This document shows positions 25,606-33,090 of a stretch of DNA of 64,000 nt, one piece after another. The translations under genes were made by a program, and so were the position numbers. The notes under the pieces were generated by a model. That model was given only the letters and a program-made list of their open reading frames with translations. It was not told the DNA's origin and ran no database searches. Source of the DNA: Streptomyces olivochromogenes (GTDB taxonomy: Bacteria > Actinomycetota > Actinomycetes > Streptomycetales > Streptomycetaceae); assembly GCF_001514115.1 (NCBI RefSeq), contig NZ_KQ948480.1, positions 1-64,000 on the forward strand, written 5' to 3'. Positions within the stretch are counted from its first letter, which is position 1. Each line of letters starts with the position of its first letter.

Positions 25606-25818
25606 ATGTCGGCCTTCGTCATCCCACCACGCGGCAGTCTCGCCCCCGTCGTCCTTGACCGCCAGATCCGCGATGCCCCCTGGTGGCGTCAGCACCTCGA
25701 CGCTTCACAGCCGCGCGTGGCCGACCACGAACAAGTCCTTGTCGGGAACGCCTGGTTCAGGTGTGAGCACGACTACACGACCGCCAACCGCGCCGTATTC
25801 GCGAGAGCCCTACGCTGA
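25606..25818 (+). CDS. Hypothetical protein, 70 aa
   Basis: A short open frame (MSAFVIPPRGSLAPVVLDRQ, then VLVGNAWFRCEHDY) with acceptable codon bias but no clear ribosome site and no recognised family. It lies between the IS5 remnant and the SUKH-3 remnant and may itself be a fragment. Confidence 0.3.
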   Translation: MSAFVIPPRGSLAPVVLDRQIRDAPWWRQHLDASQPRVADHEQVLVGNAWFRCEHDYTTANRAVFARALR

Positions 25819-25892
25819 CTGCCCGCGGTTTCGTCACTAACGGGATCGAATACGCAGCGACACGCTTCACACAAGGAGAGCCAGATCCTGAC

Positions 25893-26150
25893 TCAGCCAG
25901 CGAGGCGACGGGGCATGACTCCGAGGACCAGGTTCGCCATGGCCTCCGGCATCTGACCGAAACTGGCTACCCACGTCTCTACGAGGTAGACCTCGCCGAA
26001 CTCGTCAATGCCGAGAAAGTGCCGCCCCTCGTCGAGCTCGCCGAGCGGAAAGATGTGACGCCTGATTTCCTCGCTCCACGCGATGAACCGGTCCTCCTCA
26101 CCGACCAGCAGTTCGGGATCGAACTCGAACGGTGTCCGAACGACGCAACT
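25893..26150 (-). pseudogene. C-terminal part of a SUKH-3 immunity-like protein
   Basis: The minus strand encodes RTPFEFDPELLVGEEDRFIA, then HIFPLGELDEGRHFLGIDEF and GEVYLVETWVASFGQMPEAM, ending NLVLGVMPRRLAG, a clear match to the C-terminal two-thirds of SUKH-3 proteins. The N-terminal helix-strand segment is absent and the open frame upstream runs into a hairpin region. SUKH proteins are immunity factors of polymorphic toxin systems; no toxin gene is adjacent, so this is probably an orphan remnant. Confidence 0.6.
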
Positions 26151-26236
26151 TCCATTGATCACGGGCGCGGCCAAGCAACACACCATGTCCTCACTGAACC
26201 TCCCTGCAATGGGGTGTTCCGGAAAAGACCGGCACG

Positions 26237-26314
26237 CAGTGTGCGATGGCCCGGACTCACTGCTTGCGACGCTGACGAAACGTCGGGGGAGTGAGTCCGG
26301 GCCGTCGCACACTG
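26237..26314. terminator. Long hairpin between SUKH-3 remnant and MMPL gene
   Basis: Arms at 26237-26261 and 26290-26314 are complementary over 24 of 25 positions. The 28-nt loop carries a second small stem, CGACG/CGTCG. The hairpin begins 19 nt after the stop of the MMPL gene, so it is probably that gene's terminator; its length is unusual and also fits a small mobile palindrome. Confidence 0.65.
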
Positions 26315-26332
26315 CGGCGCGGTGCTGGGTGG

Positions 26333-28573
26333 TCAGGCTCCCGTCGCGTCCTTCACGTACGGCGACGTTGCTGTCGCGGGTTCTACGGCGGCCGTGAGTT
26401 CGGGGCCGCCTTCGCTGAGGCCGAACCGGTCGTGGAGCTTGCGAAGGAAGCCGGGTGCGTACCAGGCCGAGCGGCCGAGCAGGCGCATGGCGGCGGGGAC
26501 GAGTACGCCGCGTACGGCGAGGGCGTCGATGAGGACGGCCAGTCCGCTGCCCAGGCCGAACATCTGCATGAAGCTGATTTTGGCGGTGCCGAAGGCGAAG
26601 AAGCTCACCGCGAGGAGGAAGGCTGCCGCGCTGACGATGCGTCCGGTGTGGCCGAGGCCGTCGACCACTGCGGTCTCGTTGTCCTTGCCCAGATCATGGA
26701 GTTCCTTGATCCGGCTGGTGACGAACACCTCGTAGTCCATCGAAAGGCCGAAGGCGATGCAGAACATCAGCACCGTCATCGACATTTCCATCGGCTGCGC
26801 CGTGAAGCCGAGCAGGGAGGAGAGGTTGCCGTCCTGGAAGATCCAGGTCATGACGCCGAGGGTGGCCGCCAGGCTGATCACGTTGAGGACCAGTGCGCGC
26901 AGCGGCTGCACGACGCTGCCGGTGAACAGGAAGAGCAGGACGAAGGTGGTGAGGGCGACCAGGGCCACGGCGATCGGGAGCCGGCCGCCGATGGAGTCCT
27001 TGGAGTCGACCAGTACGGCGTCGGTTCCGCCCACCAGGGGGTGTGTCCCGGAGGGCGGGGTGAGTGCCCTCACCTCTTTGACCAGGTTCTGGGCCGCGTC
27101 CGACTTCGGTGTCAGGGCGCTCACCAAACTGATGCGCTGCGCGTCGGGCCGACCAAGGGTGATGTTGCCGGGCGCGGTCGCCGTGTTCTGTCCCTCGGCG
27201 TAGGTTCCCGTGCTGGTCTCGACGCGTACGACGCCCTTGAGCCCGGACAGTTCGACCGCGTACGACTCCAGCGGGGCCTTGTTCACGGGCTGGTCGATGA
27301 CGATGTTGACGGCCGAGTCCTCGCTGCCGTCGAAGTTCGCCCGCAGTGCTGTGGAGACCTGGCGGCTGGCGGCGTCCTTGGGCAGGACGCGTTCGTCCGG
27401 TGTGCCGAAGGTGATGCCCAGCAGCGGGCTCGCCGCCGCCAGCAGCACGGCGAGTACGGGGAGCGCGGTGAGCGCGGGCCGCCGCATCACGGAGCGGGCC
27501 AGCCGTCCCCACATCGGTGCCCGGGCGCCGGAGTGCCCAGGCTTCGCCCACGGCAGCCGCCCGCTGTTGACCCGGTGCCCCAGGACGGCCAGCAGGGCCG
27601 GCATTACGAACAGGGTGCCGAGGGCGGCGATGGCGACGACACCGACTCCGGCGAAGCCGAACGAGCGCAGGAAGTACTGCGGGAACACCAGGAGTGCCGC
27701 GAGCGCCGCCGCCACGGTCGCGGCGGAGAACGCGACGGTGCGGCCGGCCGTGTGCACCGTGCGCTGTACGGCGTCGTCCACGCTCGCCCCTGCCGCGAGC
27801 TGCTCCCGGAAGCGGCTGGTCATCAGCAAGGCGTAGTCGATGCCCAGTCCGAGGCCCAGGGCGGTGGTGAGGTTGGTCGCGGTGTCGGCGACGTCGGTCA
27901 CGCTGCCGAGGAGGGAGAGCTGGGCGAACGAGCCGATGACGGCGATGACGGCGATGGCCAACGGCAGCAGGGCCGCGACCACGCTGCCGAAGACGAACAG
28001 GAGCAGCACGAGGGTGAGCGGTATGGCGATGGTCTCGGCCAGGACCAGATCGTCGACCACCTGTTTCGACAGGTCGTTGCCCACGGCGGCGCCGCCTCCG
28101 GCCTGGACCGTGAGTGCGCCCTTGTGGGTTCCGGTGTAGGCGTCGAGGATCTTCCGGGCGTTTTCCCGCTGCTGTGTCTCGTCCCCTGTCACATGAGCGA
28201 GCACCATGGCTTCGTGGCCGTCCCGGGAGCGGAGATCGGGGCTGCCCGTGTCCCAGTACGAGACGACGTTGGTGAGCTCCTCCTCTTTCCTGAGGTCGGC
28301 CACCAGGGCCTGTCCGCTCTGCCTGGCGGCGGGGGTGTCGACCCGGCCGTCGGGGGCTTGGACGAGCAGGACCAGGTTCGTCTCTCCGCCGAACTTCTTG
28401 TCGATGACCTTCGCGGCCCGGGTGGACTGGGAGGCGGGGTCGTCGAAGCCGCCCCCGCGCAGCTTTTCGAATGCGCCGGCTCCCAACACGCCCATGAGGG
28501 CCACGGCTACGGCGGCGATGACGAGGACCAGCCGGGACCGGCGAATCGCAAGTTCGGCCAAGCGTTCAAACAC
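26333..28573 (-). CDS. MMPL-family (RND-type) membrane transporter
   Basis: A 746-aa inner-membrane protein with 11-12 transmembrane helices in two homologous halves, each starting with one helix followed by an extracytoplasmic domain and then a cluster of helices. Typical segments are LGLGIDYALLMTSRFREQL in the first half and AFGLSMDYEVFVTSRIKEL in the second, each with the Asp-Tyr pair of the MMPL proton pathway. These proteins export lipids, pigments or drugs by proton motive force. GTG start with AGGAGA 6 nt upstream. It is divergent from a TetR gene with visible operators, so it is probably a drug-inducible exporter. Confidence 0.92.
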   Translation of the reverse strand: MFERLAELAIRRSRLVLVIAAVAVALMGVLGAGAFEKLRGGGFDDPASQSTRAAKVIDKKFGGETNLVLLVQAPDGRVDTPAARQSGQALVADLRKEEELTNVVSYWDTGSPDLRSRDGHEAMVLAHVTGDETQQRENARKILDAYTGTHKGALTVQAGGGAAVGNDLSKQVVDDLVLAETIAIPLTLVLLLFVFGSVVAALLPLAIAVIAVIGSFAQLSLLGSVTDVADTATNLTTALGLGLGIDYALLMTSRFREQLAAGASVDDAVQRTVHTAGRTVAFSAATVAAALAALLVFPQYFLRSFGFAGVGVVAIAALGTLFVMPALLAVLGHRVNSGRLPWAKPGHSGARAPMWGRLARSVMRRPALTALPVLAVLLAAASPLLGITFGTPDERVLPKDAASRQVSTALRANFDGSEDSAVNIVIDQPVNKAPLESYAVELSGLKGVVRVETSTGTYAEGQNTATAPGNITLGRPDAQRISLVSALTPKSDAAQNLVKEVRALTPPSGTHPLVGGTDAVLVDSKDSIGGRLPIAVALVALTTFVLLFLFTGSVVQPLRALVLNVISLAATLGVMTWIFQDGNLSSLLGFTAQPMEMSMTVLMFCIAFGLSMDYEVFVTSRIKELHDLGKDNETAVVDGLGHTGRIVSAAAFLLAVSFFAFGTAKISFMQMFGLGSGLAVLIDALAVRGVLVPAAMRLLGRSAWYAPGFLRKLHDRFGLSEGGPELTAAVEPATATSPYVKDATGA

Positions 28574-28708
28574 GTGCGTTCTCCTTTGCGTTCTTACGGT
28601 GGAAGTGGCGTGAAACAGCCGGATGTACGGCGGAGCCGGCGCAGCGACCCGCCAGGTTTCTTGGCCCCTGATGCCTCGTCAGGGTTTGCGTTACCTGCTC
28701 TCGGGTTC

Positions 28709-28768
28709 GTTAGAAGTTGTAACTCACCTTCGAAGGGAGTGTCAATAACCATCGTGATAACCTCTAAC
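28709..28768. promoter_or_regulatory. Paired TetR operator sites between MMPL and TetR genes
   Basis: GTTAGAAGTTGTAAC at 28709-28723 recurs as an inverted copy, GTGATAACCTCTAAC at 28754-28768; 12 of 15 positions agree, and each site carries partial dyad symmetry itself. The local sequence is AT-richer than its surroundings, as expected for promoters. Two sites could let TetR shut both divergent promoters. Confidence 0.55.
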
Positions 28769-28791
28769 TTGACGGTGAGGGAGGGCAGGTC

Positions 28792-29451
28792 ATGGACGGA
28801 GCAGAGGCGACGACGCCACGCGAGCGCTACCGCGCCCAGGTGCGTGCGGAGATCAAGGAGCGTGCGTGGGAGCAGATCGCCACGGCGGGGGCGTCCGCGC
28901 TCTCCCTCAATGCGATCGCCAAGCGAATGGGTATGAGCGGCCCCGCGTTGTACCGGTACTTCGCCAGCCGTGACGAGCTGATCACCGAGCTGGTCAGGGA
29001 CGCGTACCGCAGCCTCGCCGACACCATCCGTGCGGCCCGCACCGCTGGTGCCGACCCGACCGGCCTCGCGCACGCGCTGCGCGGTTGGGCCCTGGCGGAC
29101 CCCCAGCGGTACTTCCTCGTCTACGGGACCCCCGTCCCCGGCTACCACGCGCCGGACGACATCACCGCGATCGCCTCCGAGATCATGGCGTCCCTGCTCG
29201 ACGCGTGCGCCGAACTGTCCGCGGACGGCCCGGCGACCCCGTTTGATGCCCACCTCGCCGACCACCGGGACTGGGCGGGTGACCACCCCGCCCCGCCCGC
29301 CACGCTGCACCGGGCCCTGACCTTCTGGACCCGTCTGCACGGCGTCCTGTCCCTGGAACTCGCAGGCCACTTCACCGGGATGGGGTTCGACCCCGCGCGG
29401 TTCTACGACGCCGAACTGGCCGACCTGCTGAGCGTGCCCGCGAAGTCCTAA
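28792..29451 (+). CDS. TetR/AcrR family regulator of the MMPL exporter
   Basis: A 219-aa repressor with the TetR HTH at about 30-55 (LSLNAIAKRMGMSGPALYRY, then FASRDELI) and a C-terminal domain with the GVLSLELAGHF motif of the WHG (TetR_C_13) subgroup. GAGGG and CAGG precede the ATG at 28792. Divergent placement and paired sites in the spacer support local control of the MMPL transporter. Confidence 0.9.
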   Translation: MDGAEATTPRERYRAQVRAEIKERAWEQIATAGASALSLNAIAKRMGMSGPALYRYFASRDELITELVRDAYRSLADTIRAARTAGADPTGLAHALRGWALADPQRYFLVYGTPVPGYHAPDDITAIASEIMASLLDACAELSADGPATPFDAHLADHRDWAGDHPAPPATLHRALTFWTRLHGVLSLELAGHFTGMGFDPARFYDAELADLLSVPAKS

Positions 29452-29829
29452 AGGCGCCTTGTTCTGCCACCCACTCAGCTCTCGCCGGTGGTGCGCGTCG
29501 GCAGCGGCTGCCGCGCAGGCCCGCCAGAAGAGCGGCGGGCTCGGTGAAAGGCGGGTGCGGCGGGCTCCGTCCATGCGCAGCAACGCGTCGCCCCGCGAGG
29601 GCATGCACGCGTACAACTCCGACCGGACGTGGGACACTCCCGAGAACGCATCGCTCAGGGTGCCCTGATGTGCCGGACTCATGCCCACGGCCTTCGCGCC
29701 GTTCCTATGCCTCTGTGACCGAGCACAGGATCAGACGAAGGCCGCCTCTGTGTCAGACAGTTCGCTTCTCGGTGATCAAGTTCGAGGGGTCAATCGACTG
29801 AACCCAAGAACTTCGCCTCCTCCGGAGGG
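29452..29829. other. Gap between TetR and Ig-like protein genes
   Basis: Apart from the IS701-like fragment at 29560-29688 I see no gene, RNA or clear hairpin in this 378-bp stretch between convergent gene ends. Confidence 0.4.
29560..29688 (-). pseudogene. N-terminal fragment of an IS701-type transposase
   Basis: The minus strand encodes MSPAHQGTLSDAFSGVSHVR, then SELYACMPSRGDALLRMDGA, which resembles the first 40 residues of the IS701-like transposases common in Streptomyces. The frame then loses similarity. A C-terminal piece of the same type lies at 45801-46610 on the same strand. Confidence 0.45.
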
Positions 29830-30642
29830 TTACGTGCGGGGGAGCGAGGTGTTGGTGATCGGGAGCGGCTGGTCCGCGCCCGCCACATAGAGGTCCGTCG
29901 GAGCCGTGCGCAGCTTGAACGTGTCGTCGTCGCGCGAAACGCGCACGGACAGCACGAAGAAGCCGTGGTCCTCGGTGGTCGTCTTCACGTGGTACTCGCT
30001 CTCCCAGTAGGTCTGGAGGAAGACCTTGGCGCCCCCGGGCTCGACCCCCTTGGGGAGGGTGACCTTGCCCAGGACGGTGAGGATGTCGCCCGCCTTCACC
30101 TTCTTCTTGTTGACCCGGTAACTGACGGAGCTGGACTTGGCGTTGGCGGCCACGGTGGTGTCCGCGAAGTAGCCGTCCTGCGGGGTGTTGAGGTCGCCGT
30201 CCTCGTCGTAGAGAGCGGTGATCTGTACGCCGTGCTGGACGTTGAGCAGGCTGCTGCCGGTCACGTGGTCGATGTCGACGTCGGGGACGGTGAACTTCCC
30301 GCTTGCGTCGGTGACCGGCTTGCCCAGGTCACGCGGCTCGTAGTAGTTGGGGTCGATCGGGTCGCCCCACGGGTTCCAGGTGGTGAATTGGACGACCTCC
30401 TGGACGGTGACGGGGATGTTGGGCGCCGGGGTGCCGTCGGCCTTGGTGACGGTGCCGGTGACGTCGACGTGGCGGTGGTCGTAGTCGGTGCTGGTCGGGT
30501 TGGTGGTCACGGTCAGCACGTAGGCGTCGCCGGGGGAGGCGTCCGAGGGCTGCGCCGAGGCGGCGGACGCGGACAGAGCACCTGCGGCGAGCAGGAGCGC
30601 GGCGGTGGCGGCAAGCCGCGTCGGCAGGGACTTCCTTGGCAC
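29830..30642 (-). CDS. Secreted Ig-like-domain protein
   Basis: A 270-aa exported protein. A Sec signal peptide (PRKSLPTRLAATAALLLAAG to ASA-QPS, about 30 residues) is followed by two beta-sandwich-like repeats: the first reads YDHRHVDVTGTVTKADGTPA and PNIPVTVQEV, the second SSSVSYRVNKKKVKAGDIL and TVLGKVTLPKGVEPGGAKVF. Such domains in Streptomyces secreted proteins are adhesive or structural, with no enzymatic residues visible. GTG start with GGAG 8 nt upstream. No gene partner. Confidence 0.75.
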   Translation of the reverse strand: MPRKSLPTRLAATAALLLAAGALSASAASAQPSDASPGDAYVLTVTTNPTSTDYDHRHVDVTGTVTKADGTPAPNIPVTVQEVVQFTTWNPWGDPIDPNYYEPRDLGKPVTDASGKFTVPDVDIDHVTGSSLLNVQHGVQITALYDEDGDLNTPQDGYFADTTVAANAKSSSVSYRVNKKKVKAGDILTVLGKVTLPKGVEPGGAKVFLQTYWESEYHVKTTTEDHGFFVLSVRVSRDDDTFKLRTAPTDLYVAGADQPLPITNTSLPRT

Positions 30643-30959
30643 AGGTCGACTCCAACTTTGGTCGGGAGTAATGGAGTTGCGCCGGGCGGCACCGGTTCCG
30701 CCGCGGCGCAGGTGTGCGACGCAGCGGGTTCGACCGGCGGGGTGGGGCGGGAGTTGTGCTCCGTGCGGCCGCTGTTACGCGGCTGTGGCGGGAGGCGGAT
30801 TTGTCCGGGTTGCGGGTTCACCTGGACGTCGGCCGCAGGACGCCCCGCATTGCCCTCGGCGGGTGGGGTATGGGGATGTGGGGGGGACTAGGCCGGTTCA
30901 GCCCAGATCGCTGTCCCCTGAACGGCCTGCGTGCCCTTCTGACGGTGGCCGTGCACGAC

Positions 30960-31215
30960 CCGCCTGCCAGGTCTAGGACATCGCCGACGCGCTCGCCCTC
31001 AACGTCGGAGCGACGAGCCAGGCCATCGACCGCCTGGAGTGCCTGGGCCTGTGTGTACAGCGCCAGGGCCAGTGCGTACGCCGCGGCGATCCGACGGGCC
31101 GACGCTCCAGCGGGGTCGAAATCACCACCGAGGAACGCCAGTTGCTCGAAGAAGCGGCCCCGGTGTACGACCACACCCTCGACACCTCCCTCGGTACGTC
31201 GCTCACGGACCCGGA
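30960..31215 (+). pseudogene. MarR-family regulator fragment
   Basis: One frame reads DIADALALNVGATSQAIDRL and ECLGLCVQRQGQCVRRGDPT, then GRRSSGVEITTEERQLLEEA, which is the recognition helix, wing (RRSS...ITTEE) and following helix of a MarR winged HTH. A stop (TAG) precedes DIADAL, and the N- and C-terminal dimer helices are missing. Confidence 0.6.
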
Positions 31216-31323
31216 GTGTGCAGGCTCTCGCACGGACGAGGTGACCCGATGGCCCCCGGTCCCTTTCCCCTGTCGAACTCCCCTTTGAAGCAGCCCGGTT
31301 CAGGAATCTCTCGGACTCGGCCG

Positions 31324-32136
31324 TCAGTCGCGTACGGACCCGTCGCAATGTTCCCGGCCGGAGGAGCCCGGTTCAGGGTGGGCACCGGTGAGTTCGGGCT
31401 CCAGACCCTCTCTCAATCCGGCATGTCCGCGGCCCGCGTCGGTGCGCCAGGCCTCGAAGGCCCAGGTGGTGAGGGCGACGACGGCGAGGCCCAGAAGCCA
31501 GCCGCCCACGACATCGCTGAACCAGTGCACGCCGAGCGCGATCCGGGTGAAGCCGACGCCGAGCACGGACGCGACCGCGGCGTACCAGCACAGCGCCCGC
31601 AGCGCGCGCGGCACCAGGGGCAGCAGGACCAGCAGCAGGATCGCGAACGAAGTGGTCGCGGTCATCGCATGCCCCGAAGGGAAGGAAAATCCCGGTGCGT
31701 GCGCGACCGGGTCCTCCAGGGCCGGTCTGGCCCGCTCAACCACCGTTTTGACCAGCAGCCCGACGAGTCCGCCGGCCACGGCTGTCACGGCGGACCAGGC
31801 GGCGAGTCGCCAGGCCCGGCGGTACAACAGCCACACAGTCAGCAGCGCGACGACCGTCCGCAGGGTGAACGGGTCCCACACCCGGTCGGACAGGAAACGA
31901 AGGGTGTCCGTCCACGCCGGGTGTTCGAGGGCGGTCTCGTTCAACCGCCGTGCCGCGCCCACGTCGAGACGGCGCAGCGGCTGCCAGTGCCCCTCGACCA
32001 GGACGAGCAGTAGGCCGAAAGGGACGGCGGCGAAGGCGGCGACGGCGGCCGAACCGAGCAGGTGGATGCCGAATCTCCGATCGGCTGCCCGGCGGCGATG
32101 GTCACGTAGGCGCTGGGCCATGGCGCGGACCACCAT
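31324..32136 (-). CDS. PAP2-family membrane phosphatase
   Basis: A 270-aa integral membrane phosphatase with about 6 helices. The three phosphatase motifs are present in order: KTVVERARP, FPSGHAMTAT and RIALGVHWFSDVVGGW. Substrates of such enzymes are lipid phosphates (phosphatidate, prenyl pyrophosphates). The ATG follows the stop of the upstream YihY gene with no spacer, and GGGAG lies 5 nt before it, so translation is coupled. It is the last gene of a three-gene membrane-lipid operon. Confidence 0.9.
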   Translation of the reverse strand: MVVRAMAQRLRDHRRRAADRRFGIHLLGSAAVAAFAAVPFGLLLVLVEGHWQPLRRLDVGAARRLNETALEHPAWTDTLRFLSDRVWDPFTLRTVVALLTVWLLYRRAWRLAAWSAVTAVAGGLVGLLVKTVVERARPALEDPVAHAPGFSFPSGHAMTATTSFAILLLVLLPLVPRALRALCWYAAVASVLGVGFTRIALGVHWFSDVVGGWLLGLAVVALTTWAFEAWRTDAGRGHAGLREGLEPELTGAHPEPGSSGREHCDGSVRD

Positions 32137-33090
32137 TCAGACTCCCGGGTCGGCTGTGATCGGACCGGGCCGCAGCGCCCGCGAGGCCTCCAACTGCGCG
32201 GCGAAGGACAGCCCGAGAAAGAGGGCGATGGAGGTCAGGTAGGCCCAGAGCAGCAGCGACATGAACGCGCTGAGCGGGCCGTATACCGTGTCGAATGACC
32301 CGCTGATGCCCAGGTACAGGCTTAGCAACCAGGTCAGGGCCGTCCACAGCACGAGGTACACGGCGGCGCCGAAGGCCAGCCAGGTGTAGCCGGGCTGTCG
32401 GCGCCGGGGGGAACGGCGGAAGATCGCGCTGGCCGAGAGGAGGGCGAGCAGCAGGCCGAAGGGCCAGCGCAGGATCTCGCAGACGGTCCTGGCGTCGCCG
32501 TCGAGGTGATACACCGTCACCGCCGCGGCGGCCAGGTCGCCGCCGGCCACCATCACGATGAACCCGAGGCCGAGCGGGATCCCGGCGCTGAGGGACATCA
32601 CGAGCCCGCGCAGGTACTTCTGGTGGAAGGGGCGGTCCCGTTCGTTCCCGTAGATCCGGTTGGCGCCACGTTCGATCTGGCACATCGCGGTGGTGACGTT
32701 GACCAGTGAGAAGACCAGGCCGAACCAGAGGGCGATCTGGTCACCGTCGCCCGCGCTGTGGCGGCTGCGGTCCAGTGCGTCGTCGACGACGTCGGCGCTG
32801 GGCCCCTGCGCGATCCGGTGGATGGTCAGTTCGGCGAGTCTGCCGATGTTCTCCGTGTGCAGCGCGGTGGAGAGTCCGACGAAGGCGATGGCCAGCGGGA
32901 TCACCGCCAACACCGTCTGGAGGGCGAGCGCGCGGGAGTGGCTGAAGCCGTCGGCGTAGCGGAACCGGACGAAGGAGTCGCGCAGCAGGGGCCAGCGGCC
33001 GTAGCGGCGCAGCGACGTCAGTGCCTCGTCGGCCGAGAGTTCGTCGCCGGTCATGGCGCGGGTCTCGGGGACCTTGGTGGCGGTTCCCAT
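32137..33090 (-). CDS. YihY/BrkB-family inner membrane protein
   Basis: A 317-aa polytopic protein with 6 predicted helices and the family segments FSHSRALALQTVLAVIPLAI, IERGANRIYGNERDRPFHQK and YLRGLVMSL. The family was once called ribonuclease BN, but that activity belongs to another protein; its role is unknown, probably transport or membrane-lipid related. Start and stop abut both neighbours (TGA-ATG on each side), with GGGAGA before the ATG. Position between two lipid-phosphate enzymes suggests a role in lipid movement or turnover. Confidence 0.9.
   Translation of the reverse strand: MGTATKVPETRAMTGDELSADEALTSLRRYGRWPLLRDSFVRFRYADGFSHSRALALQTVLAVIPLAIAFVGLSTALHTENIGRLAELTIHRIAQGPSADVVDDALDRSRHSAGDGDQIALWFGLVFSLVNVTTAMCQIERGANRIYGNERDRPFHQKYLRGLVMSLSAGIPLGLGFIVMVAGGDLAAAAVTVYHLDGDARTVCEILRWPFGLLLALLSASAIFRRSPRRRQPGYTWLAFGAAVYLVLWTALTWLLSLYLGISGSFDTVYGPLSAFMSLLLWAYLTSIALFLGLSFAAQLEASRALRPGPITADPGV

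Noticed and set aside
26291..28936. 881-codon open frame on the plus strand opposite the MMPL gene
   Set aside because: It is exactly antisense to a well-defined transporter and rich in Gly/Asp/His/Glu, the usual shadow of high-GC codons; no domain or ribosome site.
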